64,000 nucleotides of DNA, from positions 1 to 64,000 of the forward strand of contig JAXMDB010000009.1 of NCBI GenBank assembly GCA_046348995.1, in the 5' to 3' direction. The stretch is from JANNSX01 sp046348995 (lineage in GTDB: Bacteria > Pseudomonadota > Alphaproteobacteria > Rhizobiales > Hyphomicrobiaceae). Shown here one piece after another: positions 41,973 to 51,557 of the stretch (position 1 is its first letter; each line of letters starts with the position of its first letter). A model generated the notes under the pieces. That model saw only the letters and a list, made by a program, of their open reading frames with translations, searched no databases and was not told the DNA's origin. Position numbers and translations under genes: made by a program.

Positions 41973-42797
41973 CTACCCGCGCGCCACCAATGGACAGTCG
42001 AGGCCCTTGGGCGAGAAGGTGAACACCTCGACGCCGGTCTCGGTGACGCCGACCGAGTGCTCGAACTGCGCCGACAGCGAGCGGTCGCGGGTGACCGCCG
42101 TCCAGCCGTCGGGCAGCACTTTCACGCCGGGCTTGCCCAGATTGATCATGGGCTCGATCGTGAAGATCATGCCGGGCTTCAAGGGCGCGCCTTCGCCGGC
42201 ATGGCCGTAGTGCAAAATGTTCGGACGGTCGTGGAAGACGTCGCCTAGCCCATGGCCGCAGAAATCGCGCACGATCGAGCAGCGCTCGCCCTCGGCATAG
42301 ACCTGGATCGCTTCGCCGATGTGGCCGGTCGTGTTGCCGGGCTTCGTCGCCGCGATCCCTCGCTGCAGCGCTTCATAGGTGACGAGGATCAGCCGCTCGG
42401 CGCGCCGCGAGATCTCGCCCACCGCATACATGCGCGATGAATCGCCGTGCCAGCCGTCGAGGATCAGCGTCACGTCGATGTTGAGGATGTCACCTTCCTT
42501 GAGGGGGCGTGGTCCGGGAATGCCGTGGCAGACGACGTGGTTGAGCGAGGTGCAGATCGACTTGGGATAGCCGCGATAGTTGAGCGGCGCCGGGATCGCG
42601 CCGTGATCCATGGCGAAGGTGAAGATGAGGTCGTCGAGCGCTTCAGTCGAAACGCCGGGCTTCACCACGTCGACGAGGAGGTCGAGCGCTTGGGCCGTCA
42701 GCTGCCCAGCCTTGCGCATGCCGGCGAAGGCCTCGGGGCCGTATAGACGGATCTTGTTGCTGTCGCGGACTTCCGCGCGAACGTCGAGATTGTGCAT
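41973..42797 (-). CDS. map: Methionine aminopeptidase, type I
   Basis: A 274-residue protein with the five metal ligands visible as Asp108 and Asp119 (NIDVTLILDGWHGDSSR), His182 (CGHGLG), Glu215 (FTIEPM) and Glu246 (AQFEHS). His91 (VVCHGIPG) is the substrate-side residue. It removes the N-terminal Met when residue 2 is small. That would matter for the Thr2 of the Ntn-like protein encoded nearby. It lies between sfsA (45 bp upstream) and radC (11 bp downstream) and probably shares their transcript. Confidence 0.95.
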   Translation of the reverse strand: MHNLDVRAEVRDSNKIRLYGPEAFAGMRKAGQLTAQALDLLVDVVKPGVSTEALDDLIFTFAMDHGAIPAPLNYRGYPKSICTSLNHVVCHGIPGPRPLKEGDILNIDVTLILDGWHGDSSRMYAVGEISRRAERLILVTYEALQRGIAATKPGNTTGHIGEAIQVYAEGERCSIVRDFCGHGLGDVFHDRPNILHYGHAGEGAPLKPGMIFTIEPMINLGKPGVKVLPDGWTAVTRDRSLSAQFEHSVGVTETGVEVFTFSPKGLDCPLVARG

Positions 42798-42842
42798 GGG
42801 CGCAATATGGTCGCTTTGGCCGCTTCGGGCAATGGTTGTGCG

Positions 42843-43595
42843 TCAGCGCTTCGCCTTGGGTTTCGCTGGCTTCACCGGCTTCCCCACATCGATCGGCAGG
42901 GCGCGCGCGACGCGGATTTCCTCAGGGGTGATCTCGCAGGCGAGACACAGCATCTCGACCCCTTTCTTGCGCGCCTTGTCGAAGGCGTCGGCATAGGCGG
43001 GATCGATATCGCGGGCGATGGCGAGGCGCTCGCAGTCGCCGCGTTGGACGAGGTAGACCATCGCCGCCCGGTGCCCGGCCTTCACCATGTCGGAGAGCTC
43101 GGCCAGGTGCTTCATGCCGCGCTCGGTCACGCAGTCGGGGAACTCGGCGAGCCCGCTCGCGCGGGCCAAGTGCACGTTCTTGACCTCGACGTAGCAGCAC
43201 CCCGAACCGGGCGTTTCGAGCAGCAGATCGATGCGGCTGTTCTTGCCGTATCTGACCTCGCGGCGCATCGTCGCGAACCCAGTGAGCTCGGGGACGAGGC
43301 CCGCCTCGATGGCGTCCGCGACGAGCCGGTTCGGATGCCCCGTGTTGATGCCGACGAGCGCCGGCCCCTTGCCGAGGTCGGCCTCGATGATCTCCCAGGT
43401 ATGGGGATACTTGCGGGTCGGACTGTCGGAGACAGAAAGCCAAACCGTGCTGCCGGGGCTCGTGAGCCCGAGCATGGAGCCGGTGTTGGGACAGGTCGCC
43501 GTGATCGTCTCGCCGGTTGCAAGGCGCACGTCCGCCAGGAAACGCTTGTAGCGCTGGACCAGGGTGCCGCGGAGGAGGGGGCTAAGAAACTTCAT
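42843..43595 (-). CDS. sfsA: SfsA family DNA/RNA nuclease-like protein
   Basis: About 250 residues from the ATG at 43595 (MKFLSPLL); the frame extends to 43631 without homology. Conserved blocks: RGTLVQRYKRFLADV, CPNTGSMLGL, NTGHPNRLV, YGKNSRIDLLL with the following VEVKNVHLA, and FPDCVTERGMKHLAEL. SfsA was described as a sugar-fermentation stimulation protein in E. coli and has a nuclease-like fold. Its cellular role is still unclear. It ends with a Lys/Pro-rich tail. It is first in the minus-strand sfsA-map-radC set and divergent from the CinA-type gene. Confidence 0.9.
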   Translation of the reverse strand: MKFLSPLLRGTLVQRYKRFLADVRLATGETITATCPNTGSMLGLTSPGSTVWLSVSDSPTRKYPHTWEIIEADLGKGPALVGINTGHPNRLVADAIEAGLVPELTGFATMRREVRYGKNSRIDLLLETPGSGCCYVEVKNVHLARASGLAEFPDCVTERGMKHLAELSDMVKAGHRAAMVYLVQRGDCERLAIARDIDPAYADAFDKARKKGVEMLCLACEITPEEIRVARALPIDVGKPVKPAKPKAKR

Positions 43596-43695
43596 GGGCC
43601 GGAAGGTAGGAGCGGCCGACGGCGCGCGCAAGCGCCGCCTCGGTTTTCATTCCCGGCTGGTGCAACTAGACTAGGGGCGAGCAAGGAGCATGCAT

Positions 43696-44460
43696 ATGAC
43701 AGAGGCAGCAGCGGGGGTGGTCACGGCGGGGCTGCTCGTCATCGGCGACGAGATCCTGTCGGGGCGCACCAAGGACAAGAACATCGGCTTCATCGCCGAG
43801 CACCTGACGATGATCGGCATCCAGCTGCGCGAGGTCCGTGTCGTCCCCGACGTCGAGGAGCGGATCGTGTCCGCGCTCAACGCCATGCGCGGCGGCTACG
43901 ATTACGTCTTCACGACCGGCGGCATCGGCCCGACCCACGACGACATCACGGCGGATGCGATCGCCAAGGCCTTCGGCGTCGGCATCGACATCGATCCGCG
44001 GGCCGTCGCGATCATGAAGCCGCACTACGATGCGCTGGGATTGGAAATGACGCCGGCGCGGCTCCGGATGGCGCGGCTGCCGTTCGGCGCCGAGATCGTC
44101 GAGAACAAGGTCTCGAAGGCGCCGGGCTTCCGCATGGACAACGTCATCGTCATGGCGGGCGTGCCCAACATCATGCAGGCGATGCTGATCTCGGTGACGC
44201 CGGACCTGCGGGTCGGCCGGCCGATGCGCTCGGTGACGCTCAAGGTCCGTCGACCGGAGAGCGACATCGCCGAGCCGTTGCGGCTTGCGCAGGAAGCCAA
44301 TGCCGCCGTGCCGATGGGGAGCTATCCGTTCACCGAGAATGGCCGCTGGGGCACCAATCTCGTGCTCCGCTCGGCCGACGACGGCGAGCTCAAACGCGCC
44401 GAGACCGATCTGCTCGGGCGGCTGGGTGCCCTCGGCATCGAGCCGGAGTCGATGAGCTAG
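43696..44460 (+). CDS. CinA/MoCF-type competence-damage protein (molybdopterin-binding domain)
   Basis: A 254-residue protein starting at the ATG at 43696; AAGGAG lies 7 nt before it, whereas the upstream ATG at 43690 is too close. The MoCF_biosynth fold is visible: GLLVIGDEILSGRTKDKN at the N-terminus, then VFTTGGIGPTHDDITADA. The C-terminal part follows the middle CinA domain (GAEIVENKVSKAPGFRMDN, VMAGVPNIMQ). It lacks the PncC-type deamidase domain of full CinA. Such short forms are common in Alphaproteobacteria. A role in pyridine-nucleotide repair is inferred by analogy with CinA. It is probably co-transcribed with the large fusion gene 42 bp downstream. Confidence 0.87.
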   Translation: MTEAAAGVVTAGLLVIGDEILSGRTKDKNIGFIAEHLTMIGIQLREVRVVPDVEERIVSALNAMRGGYDYVFTTGGIGPTHDDITADAIAKAFGVGIDIDPRAVAIMKPHYDALGLEMTPARLRMARLPFGAEIVENKVSKAPGFRMDNVIVMAGVPNIMQAMLISVTPDLRVGRPMRSVTLKVRRPESDIAEPLRLAQEANAAVPMGSYPFTENGRWGTNLVLRSADDGELKRAETDLLGRLGALGIEPESMS

Positions 44461-44502
44461 CGTGGCACCGGGGGACGACATGACGATCGAAGGCCGGCGC
44501 CC

Positions 44503-47475
44503 ATGCTGAGCCCTGCCGAGAGCTTGGGCCTGGCCGGAGCGGCCCTCGACGCCCGCGCGCGACGGGCGGCCAGCCACATATCCGATGCGGCGTTGCGGCG
44601 GATCGCCGATAGCCTGCGTGCCGATGCGCTCGACAACGGCATGATCTACGAGCGCAACGCCGTCGCCGAGCCGATCCGCGTCATGCTGCGGCCGCTGCTC
44701 GCGATGCCCGAGCAGCTCAGCTACGTCAATCACGTCTGTCTCACGCTCATCAAGGCGCTGAAGCGCTTGCCGTCGCTCTACCTGGAGCACGACGCCTGCC
44801 GGCGCATCCTGGCGCTGACGCCCGCCGAGGACGCCTGGCTTCGCGAGGCCTGGTCGCCGGTTCACGCGCGCCTCAACCCGGTCTACGGCCGTCTCGATGC
44901 CGTGTGCGACTTCGCCGGAGCGGCGTGGCGCGACTCGCTCCAGTTCCTCGAGCCCAATCTCAACGGCATCGGCGGCATCCACTACACGCCCGTCGCCGAG
45001 CAACTCGTTCTGCGCGATATCGTGCCGGCGCTGCAGGCGCATGATCCCGAGCTCGCCATCGAGCTGCCCTACGACCAGCGCGAGGAGTTCGTGCAGCTGC
45101 TGATCGACCACACGAAGGCGGTCGGTAGATCGAGCTGCCAGGTCTGCTTCGTGGAGCCGAAATACGTGCACGAGGGGCCGAGCGAGCAGGCGGCGCTGAT
45201 CGAGTTCCTCGCGCGCCGGAACGGGATCGCGGCGACCCATGCCGATCCGCGCGAGCTCACCGTGCGCGGGGACGAGGTCTTCCATGGCGACGCGCGCATC
45301 GATGTCGCCTACCGCGACTACGAGGTCCGCGATCTCATCGCGCTCGAGGCGGAGCTCGGCCGCCGCCTCGAGGGCATGCGCATGCTGTTCAAGCAGAACC
45401 GGGTGATCTCCTCGCTCGGAGGCGACTTCGACCAAAAAAGTTGCTGGGAGATCCTGACCGACCCTGCAATCGCCGAGACGCTGTTTCAGCAGGAGGAGTG
45501 CCGCCTGTTCCGCCGGCACGTGCTCTGGACGCGGGTGGTGAGCGCGCGGCGCACGACGCTGCCGCAGGATCGCGAGGGCGATCTGTTGACCTATGCCCGC
45601 GACCATCGCGAGCAACTCGTCCTGAAGCCGAGTCGCGCCTACGGCGGCACCGGCGTCATGCTCGGCGCGGCCGTCAGCCAAGGCGCGTGGGAGACGCAGC
45701 TCGAAGCGGCGCTCGCCCAGTCGGAGGATCCCGAGCAGGCGTGGGTCGTCCAGGCCGCGACCCGCTTGCCGGTGCACGAGTTCCCGGTGATCGACGAGAC
45801 CGGACACATGTTCTCCGAGCCGTTCTACACGGTCATGGGTTTCGCCCCGTCGGAGAACGGCCTCGGAACGCTCTGTCGCGTCTCGCAGAAGCAAGTCGTC
45901 AATGTCGCCCAGCACGGCGGGCTTGCGGCCCTTCTCATCGCCAATCCGCCGCGCGAGCTGCGGATCGCCAAGCGTCCGCACGAGCGCGGCGCGGCGGCGC
46001 TGTCCGCCCTTCGGGCAAAGATCGCGGAAATCATCCAGTACGACCAGATCAACGCCCTGCTCGGCTGGGACGAGGAGACGATGCTGCCACGCGGCGGGCG
46101 GCAGGAGCGGGGGCGGCAGCTCGCGCTGCTCGAGGGTGCGCGTCATGCCTTGCTGCAATCGGATGCGCTCGGCGACCTGATCGGCGAGGCGGAGCTGGCC
46201 TGCCAAGCGGACCCGGTCTGGACGCGCGAGCTCGTGCTGCTGCGGCGGCTGCGACGCCAGGCGCTCCACGTCGACGGCTCGCTCGTCGAGGCCTTTGCCG
46301 AGGCGCGGTCACGGGCGCTCGGGGCCTGGGAGGAAGCCAGGGAGCGGAACGACTTCGCGGGCTTTTCAGGCCCCTTCGAGAGCCTCCTGGCCCTCGTTCG
46401 TGAGCGGGCACAGGCGTCGAGCGGCGGCGGTGATCCCTACGACGCGCTCCTCGACGAGTTCGAGCCCGGCATGCGGCGCGCGCGACTCGATCCCGTGCTC
46501 GCGTCCCTCAAGGACGGCCTCGTCCCGCTCGTCGCGATTGCCGAGGACCGTCGTCGGTCGCGCAACGTGGCCACCCCCACCGCCGCGACGTTCGCGCGCG
46601 AAGGGCAACGGGCCCTGTGCAAACGCATCCTGGATGCCATGCGGTTCGACTTCGAGCGCGGCCGGCTCGACGAATCCACCCACCCCTTCACGCTGATGGC
46701 GGGCAGCAGCGACGTGCGCATGACGATCCGCATCGAGGAGCAGAGCCCGGCGCCGGCGGTGCTGGCGACGCTGCACGAGGGCGGGCACGGCCTCTATGAC
46801 CAGGGGCTCGACAAGAGCCTCGGCGGCTGGCTCGCCGGCGAGGCCGCCGGCATGGGCGTGCACGAGTCGCAGGCGCGGCTCTGGGAGAACCACGTCGGTC
46901 GGAGCCGGGAGTTCTGGCAGCATCTGGCGCCGGACCTCAAAGAGCTCTTCCCCGAGGCCATGCGCACGACCGGCGCCGCCTCGATCGCCCGCGCCGTCAA
47001 TCATGTCCAGGCGGGGCTCAACCGGGTCGGGGCCGACGAGCTGACCTATCATCTGCACATCATCGTCCGCTACGAGTTGGAGCAGGCGCTCGTCGCGGGC
47101 GAGCTCAGCGTCGCCGAGCTGCCCGCCGCCTGGAACGCGCGCTACGCCGCGCTTCTCGGCGTCAGGCCGGACAGCGACCGCGAGGGCGTGCTGCAGGATG
47201 TGCATTGGGCGCTCGGCATGCTCGGCTATTTCCCGAGCTACACCATCGGCAGCCTGTATGCGGCTGAGCTCGCCGACGCGTACGATCGCGAGCACGATTT
47301 GGCCGACGAGGTGGCCCGCGGCGATCTCGCGTCGCTCGGCCGCTGGCTCAGGCAGAGCATCCACGAGCAGGGACACCTCAAGTTCGGCGACGAGATCGTC
47401 GCGTCGGTGACCGGCAGGCCCCTCGACACGGCCGCGTTCTTCCGCCGGGCCGAGAAGATCGCCCGCATGGAGTGA
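44503..47475 (+). CDS. Fusion: ATP-grasp-like ligase domain plus M32 carboxypeptidase
   Basis: One uninterrupted 990-residue frame. Residues 1 to about 495 resemble circularly permuted ATP-grasp proteins of the glutathionylspermidine-synthase-like type (LEPNLNGIGGIHYTP, LLIDHTKAVG, LVLKPSRAYGGTG, QAATRLPVHEFP). Residues about 497-990 are an M32 metallocarboxypeptidase (Taq carboxypeptidase): LLGWDEETMLPRGG, the zinc motif HEGGH at 758-762, the third ligand Glu788 in VHESQARLWEN, and GYFPSYTIGSLYAAEL. No start codon with a ribosome-binding site lies at the junction, so this is a genuine fusion. It may join a carboxyl group to an amine and trim peptides in one enzyme. The substrate is unknown. 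Confidence 0.85.
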   Translation: MLSPAESLGLAGAALDARARRAASHISDAALRRIADSLRADALDNGMIYERNAVAEPIRVMLRPLLAMPEQLSYVNHVCLTLIKALKRLPSLYLEHDACRRILALTPAEDAWLREAWSPVHARLNPVYGRLDAVCDFAGAAWRDSLQFLEPNLNGIGGIHYTPVAEQLVLRDIVPALQAHDPELAIELPYDQREEFVQLLIDHTKAVGRSSCQVCFVEPKYVHEGPSEQAALIEFLARRNGIAATHADPRELTVRGDEVFHGDARIDVAYRDYEVRDLIALEAELGRRLEGMRMLFKQNRVISSLGGDFDQKSCWEILTDPAIAETLFQQEECRLFRRHVLWTRVVSARRTTLPQDREGDLLTYARDHREQLVLKPSRAYGGTGVMLGAAVSQGAWETQLEAALAQSEDPEQAWVVQAATRLPVHEFPVIDETGHMFSEPFYTVMGFAPSENGLGTLCRVSQKQVVNVAQHGGLAALLIANPPRELRIAKRPHERGAAALSALRAKIAEIIQYDQINALLGWDEETMLPRGGRQERGRQLALLEGARHALLQSDALGDLIGEAELACQADPVWTRELVLLRRLRRQALHVDGSLVEAFAEARSRALGAWEEARERNDFAGFSGPFESLLALVRERAQASSGGGDPYDALLDEFEPGMRRARLDPVLASLKDGLVPLVAIAEDRRRSRNVATPTAATFAREGQRALCKRILDAMRFDFERGRLDESTHPFTLMAGSSDVRMTIRIEEQSPAPAVLATLHEGGHGLYDQGLDKSLGGWLAGEAAGMGVHESQARLWENHVGRSREFWQHLAPDLKELFPEAMRTTGAASIARAVNHVQAGLNRVGADELTYHLHIIVRYELEQALVAGELSVAELPAAWNARYAALLGVRPDSDREGVLQDVHWALGMLGYFPSYTIGSLYAAELADAYDREHDLADEVARGDLASLGRWLRQSIHEQGHLKFGDEIVASVTGRPLDTAAFFRRAEKIARME

Positions 47476-47487
47476 CAATCTTTCGGA

Positions 47488-48255
47488 TCAGGCCTTGAAC
47501 GCGTCCTTGAACGTCTTCGTCACCTGGCGGCTGCCGTCGAGCAGGAACTGCATGTCGAGGCCGTGCGTGAACAGGCTGAAGCCGAGCTCGCGATAGGGCG
47601 CGATATAGCTCGTCGAGGCGACGTCGATCGCCAGGGCGAAACCGTGCTTCTTGGCCGCCGCCGCCATGCGTTTGTAGATGGCGATGAGCTCGGGGTGGAG
47701 CTTGCCGGGCTCGAGGCCCATCGATAGGCAGAGGTCGTAGGGGCCGACGAAAAGAGCCGCGATCCCGGGGAGGGCCGCGATCTCGTCGAGCGCAGCGACG
47801 CCTTCCTTTGTCTCGATTTGCAGCACGAGCGGTATGGACTCGTTGGCCTCGGCGAGGTAGCGGGCTTCGTCCTGATAGTAGTTCGAGGCCCGCCAGGGCC
47901 CGGCCCCGCGACGTCCGAGCGGCGGATACTTCGCGGCGTCGATGGCGGCCTTCGCTTCCGCCGCCGAGTTCACCATCGGCACCATGACCCCGGAGACGCC
48001 GGCATCGAGCGCGCCCTTGATGAGGTCGGTCACGTTCGTGCGCACGCGATAGAGCGTCGGCATCTGGAAGCGATCGATCGCGGGCAGAACGGAAAGGAGG
48101 GCGTCGGGGGGCATCGGTCCGTGCTCGCCGTCGACGAGCAGGAAGTCGGCGCCCGACTGGGCGATCGTCTCGGCGACGACCGGATGCGGGATCTGCAACC
48201 ACACGCCGATCATCGGTTTGCGGGACTTGAGCTTCTTGGCGAATTCCGGACGCAT
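47488..48255 (-). CDS. HpcH/HpaI family aldolase
   Basis: A 255-residue class II (metal-dependent) pyruvate aldolase of the HpcH/HpaI/citrate lyase beta family. Conserved blocks: GVWLQIPHP near 18, ADFLLVDGEHGP (35-46), RVRTNV, DAGVSGVMVPMVNSAAEA (86-103), GRRGAGPWRAS, VLQIETKEGV and FVGPYDL. The enzyme cleaves or joins 4-hydroxy-2-oxo acids using pyruvate. The neighbours give no pathway, so the substrate is unknown. It lies 70 bp downstream of the DUF815 ATPase on the same strand and is convergent with the M32 fusion gene. Confidence 0.88.
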   Translation of the reverse strand: MRPEFAKKLKSRKPMIGVWLQIPHPVVAETIAQSGADFLLVDGEHGPMPPDALLSVLPAIDRFQMPTLYRVRTNVTDLIKGALDAGVSGVMVPMVNSAAEAKAAIDAAKYPPLGRRGAGPWRASNYYQDEARYLAEANESIPLVLQIETKEGVAALDEIAALPGIAALFVGPYDLCLSMGLEPGKLHPELIAIYKRMAAAAKKHGFALAIDVASTSYIAPYRELGFSLFTHGLDMQFLLDGSRQVTKTFKDAFKA

Positions 48256-48325
48256 CGGACCGATCCCCTTGTTTCTCCTGAAGCAGGGGGCATCGTGGCG
48301 CAGACTGCACGCGGGGGCAATGGGC

Positions 48326-49216
48326 CTAGCCGTCGAGCCGCTGCCCGAGCCGTCCGGCGATATCCTGGATGAACTGCCAGGCGACGCGGCCCGAGCGCGC
48401 GCCGCGCGTCACCGCCCATTCGAGCGCTTGCTTCTCGAGCTGCGGCGCCGGCATCTTCAACCCGAAGTGGGTGGCATAGCCACGGACCATGTCGAGGTAG
48501 GCCGTCTGGCTGCAGTTGTGGAATCCGAGCCAGAGGCCGAAGCGGTCCGACAGCGACACCTTCTCCTCGACCGCCTCGGAGGGGTTGATGGCCGTCGAGC
48601 GCTCGTTCTCGATGATGTCGCGGGGCATCAGGTGGCGGCGGTTGGACGTCGCATAAAACAGCACGTTGTGCGGCCGGCCTTCGATACCGCCCTCGAGCAC
48701 GGCTTTGAGAGATTTGTAGGCTGTGTCCTCCGCGTCGAAGGAGAGGTCGTCGCAGAAGACGATGTAGCGGTGCAGGCTCTTCTTCAGATAGGCGAGGCAG
48801 GCGGGCAAGCTGCCGATGTCCTCGCGGTGAATCTCGATGAGCTTCAGATCGACGCCCGAGGCGAGCCGGCCGCGCCGCTCCCTGAGCTTGGCTCGCACCT
48901 CGGCGTGGACGGCCTTGACGAGCGAGCTCTTGCCCATGCCGCGCGCGCCCCACAGCAGGGCGTTGTTGGCGGGCATGCCCATCGCGAACCGCTCGGTGTT
49001 GGCGAGCAGCGTCTCGCGCGTCTGGTCGATGCCTTGCAACAGGCCGAGCGGCACCCGGTTGATCCGCTCGACCGGCTGGAAGGTTTCGCTTGGCGCCTGC
49101 CAGACGAAGGCCTCCGCGACGTCGAACTGGGGCGGCCGGGGTTTGGGCGGTGCGATCCGCTCGAGCGCGGCGGCGATCGTTTCGAGCGTCTCGATCAGGG
49201 CCTTGTCGTGGGCCAT
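48326..49216 (-). CDS. DUF815 AAA-type ATP-binding protein
   Basis: About 296 residues from the ATG at 49216 (MAHDKALI); a start seven codons earlier is possible. P-loop GARGMGKSSLVKA near 92-104 and Walker B IVFCDDLSFD near 155-164. The adjacent ARHL-type region YATSNRRHLMPRD (sensor 1) fits the DUF815/AAA family, whose function is unknown. Alphaproteobacterial homologues are often next to the sec accessory operon, as here: it is divergent from yajC across a 246-bp intergenic region that should contain both promoters. Confidence 0.88.
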   Translation of the reverse strand: MAHDKALIETLETIAAALERIAPPKPRPPQFDVAEAFVWQAPSETFQPVERINRVPLGLLQGIDQTRETLLANTERFAMGMPANNALLWGARGMGKSSLVKAVHAEVRAKLRERRGRLASGVDLKLIEIHREDIGSLPACLAYLKKSLHRYIVFCDDLSFDAEDTAYKSLKAVLEGGIEGRPHNVLFYATSNRRHLMPRDIIENERSTAINPSEAVEEKVSLSDRFGLWLGFHNCSQTAYLDMVRGYATHFGLKMPAPQLEKQALEWAVTRGARSGRVAWQFIQDIAGRLGQRLDG

Positions 49217-49462
49217 AGGGGTCTCCGGGCGGGCCACGGGCGTGGCCGGCAGCAGGGGCGCCGATTCGGGGCGTGATGCATATGGAGCGCGGTTCTATAC
49301 CCGATGGCCGGAACGCCGTCACCTGAGCCCGGGCGCAGCCTAAAATCGAGCTTGGCGCGGTTGCATTGGGAGAGGAGGCGACTATATTCCGCCCGTCCCA
49401 CGGAAGCGGCGCCCGAGACGGCGCTCTCAAGCGCTCCCCCCGTCACGCCCGAAAGGCCGTTC

Positions 49463-49798
49463 ATGCTGATCACGCCCGCCTATGCCCAGACGGCCGCTCC
49501 GACCGGCTCTGGCTTCGACCTGACCATGCTGCTGCCTTTGGTCGCGATGTTCGCGATCATGTACTTTCTCATCATCCGGCCGCAGCAGCAGCGCATGAAG
49601 ACCCACAAGGAGATGATCGCCAACGTGCGCCGCGGCGATACGGTCGTGACCTCGGGCGGTCTCATCGGCAAGGTGACGCGGGTCGTCGACGACAACGAGG
49701 TGCAGGTGGAGCTGTCCGACAACGTGCGCGTGCGCGTCGTCAAAAGCATGCTCGCCGAGGTGCGCACGAAGGGCGAGCCGGCGAAGGACGAGAAGTAG
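49463..49798 (+). CDS. yajC: Preprotein translocase subunit YajC
   Basis: A 111-residue protein starting MLITPAYAQ at 49463; the longer frame upstream is not needed. One membrane helix (about 20-38), then the conserved IIRPQQQRMKTHKEMI and GDTVVTSGGLIGKV. YajC associates with SecDF and supports protein translocation. It is first in the operon yajC-secD-secF. The N-terminal ITPAYAQ signature is typical of alphaproteobacterial YajC. Confidence 0.94.
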   Translation: MLITPAYAQTAAPTGSGFDLTMLLPLVAMFAIMYFLIIRPQQQRMKTHKEMIANVRRGDTVVTSGGLIGKVTRVVDDNEVQVELSDNVRVRVVKSMLAEVRTKGEPAKDEK

Positions 49799-49847
49799 GC
49801 CGGGCGCCGCAGGCGCCGACCACGAGCGAGAGGCACGAAGCCGAACC

Positions 49848-51542
49848 ATGCTCCATATTTCCCCCTGGAAGACGGTCGCCATCGTGGCCGTGACGCTGCT
49901 TTCCCTGATCTACACGCTGCCGAACTTCCTGCCGGCAGGCTCGCTCGACGGCTTCCCGAGCTGGTGGCCGAAAAAGCCTTTCGCGCTCGGGCTCGATCTG
50001 CAAGGCGGCTCGCATCTGCTGCTCCAGGCGGATCTGGAGAGCCGTGACGAGGTCGACAAGGCGACGGGCCAGAAGAAGCACGTCAAGGGCTTGAAGGAGG
50101 AGTGGCGGGATCAGATCGAGGCGGACATCCGCAAGCGCTTGCGCGACGCCAAGATCGGCTACTCGGGCCTCGGCGTCTCGGGCGAGTCGGTCAAGGTCCG
50201 CATCACCAAGCCGGAGGACCTCGACCGGGCCAAGACCGAGCTCGCAGGCATGGCGCAGCCGCTCACCGGCGGCATGGTCTCGGGCATTACCGGCACCGCC
50301 GCCAAGGATCTCGAGATCGTGGCCGCCGCCGACGGAACCATCACGATCACGCCGACGCCGCAGGCGCTGACCGCCCGCGTCAACAACGGCATGTCCTCCC
50401 TCATCAGCGTTCTCGGCCAGCGCATCAATGCGCTCGGCACGACCGAGCCGACGATCATCCGCCAAGGCGCCGACCGGATCGTCGTGCAGGTGCCGGGGCT
50501 CGAAAATCCGGAGCTGCTGAAAGAGCTCATCGGTAAGACAGCCAAGCTCAGCTTCCATGAGGTCGACCAGTCCAAGACCGTCGCTGACGCCGAGGCGACC
50601 GGCGTTCCGCCGGGGTCCTCGATCTTTCCGATGGTGCGGGATGGCGGCGACGCCAACGCGCCGCAGTCCAAGATCCTGATCAAGACGGCCGCGGTCGTCA
50701 GCGGCGAAGACCTCGTCGATTCTCAGCCGAGCTTCGACGGGCAGACCCACGAGCCCGTCGTCTCCTTCCGCTTCAACACCTCGGGCGCCCGCCGCTTCGG
50801 TAAATATACCCAGGAGAATGTCGGCCGGCCGTTCGCGATCGTGCTCGACGATACGGTCATTTCTGCGCCCGTGATCCGCGATGCCATTCTCGGCGGCTCC
50901 GGACAGATCAGCGGCAACTTCTCGGTTCAGGAAGCCAACAGCCTCTCGATCCAGCTCCGCTCGGGCGCATTGCCCGTCTCGCTCAAGGTGGTCGAGGAGC
51001 GGTCGGTCGGTCCGAGCCTCGGCCGGGATTCGATCAGCCAGGGCCTCGTCGCCGGCGTGATCGGCTCGCTCGGCACGGCGGCGCTGACGATGCTCATCTA
51101 TGGTCTGTTCGGCGCCTTCGCGACGATCGGCCTCATCCTGCACGGCCTCCTCGTCGCCGCCATCATGAGCGGCATGCAGGCGACGCTGACGCTGCCCGGC
51201 ATCGCCGGCATCGTGCTCACCATCGGCATGGGCGTCGACGCCAACGTGCTGATCTACGAGCGCATCAAGGAGGAGCTCAGAAGCGGCAAATCGCCGATCT
51301 CGGCCATCGAGGCAGGCTTCAACCGCGCCATGGTCACGATCGCCGACAGCCAGCTCACCGCGCTCGCCGCCGCCCTCGTCATGTTCTGGCTGGGCTCGGG
51401 TCCGATCCGCGGCTTCGCCGTGACGCTGTCGATCGGTGTCGTCACCTCGGTGTTCACGGCCGTGACCGCCGTCCGCCTCATCATCTCGTTGTGGCTGCGC
51501 CGCGCCCGCGCCAAGCAGCGCCACATCGAAGTGCCGGTCTGA
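49848..51542 (+). CDS. secD: Protein translocase subunit SecD
   Basis: A 564-residue membrane protein. After TM1 (about 8-25) come GLDLQGGSHLLL, the periplasmic P1 domain (about 45-380) with INALGTTEPTI and QVPGLENPELLKELIG, then five more helices. Conserved GRDSISQGLVAGVIG, GMGVDANVLIYERIKEEL (Asp in TM4 used for proton movement) and LTALAAALVMFWLG are present. SecD and SecF pull translocating polypeptides using the proton motive force. It follows yajC by 49 bp and precedes secF by 15 bp. Confidence 0.96.
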   Translation: MLHISPWKTVAIVAVTLLSLIYTLPNFLPAGSLDGFPSWWPKKPFALGLDLQGGSHLLLQADLESRDEVDKATGQKKHVKGLKEEWRDQIEADIRKRLRDAKIGYSGLGVSGESVKVRITKPEDLDRAKTELAGMAQPLTGGMVSGITGTAAKDLEIVAAADGTITITPTPQALTARVNNGMSSLISVLGQRINALGTTEPTIIRQGADRIVVQVPGLENPELLKELIGKTAKLSFHEVDQSKTVADAEATGVPPGSSIFPMVRDGGDANAPQSKILIKTAAVVSGEDLVDSQPSFDGQTHEPVVSFRFNTSGARRFGKYTQENVGRPFAIVLDDTVISAPVIRDAILGGSGQISGNFSVQEANSLSIQLRSGALPVSLKVVEERSVGPSLGRDSISQGLVAGVIGSLGTAALTMLIYGLFGAFATIGLILHGLLVAAIMSGMQATLTLPGIAGIVLTIGMGVDANVLIYERIKEELRSGKSPISAIEAGFNRAMVTIADSQLTALAAALVMFWLGSGPIRGFAVTLSIGVVTSVFTAVTAVRLIISLWLRRARAKQRHIEVPV

Positions 51543-51557
51543 CAAGGGAGAAGCGAC

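Noticed and set aside
43666..46269. 867-residue minus-strand frame over the CinA-type and fusion genes
   Set aside because: Arg/Asp-rich composition and complete overlap with two well-supported plus-strand genes show that it is a shadow.
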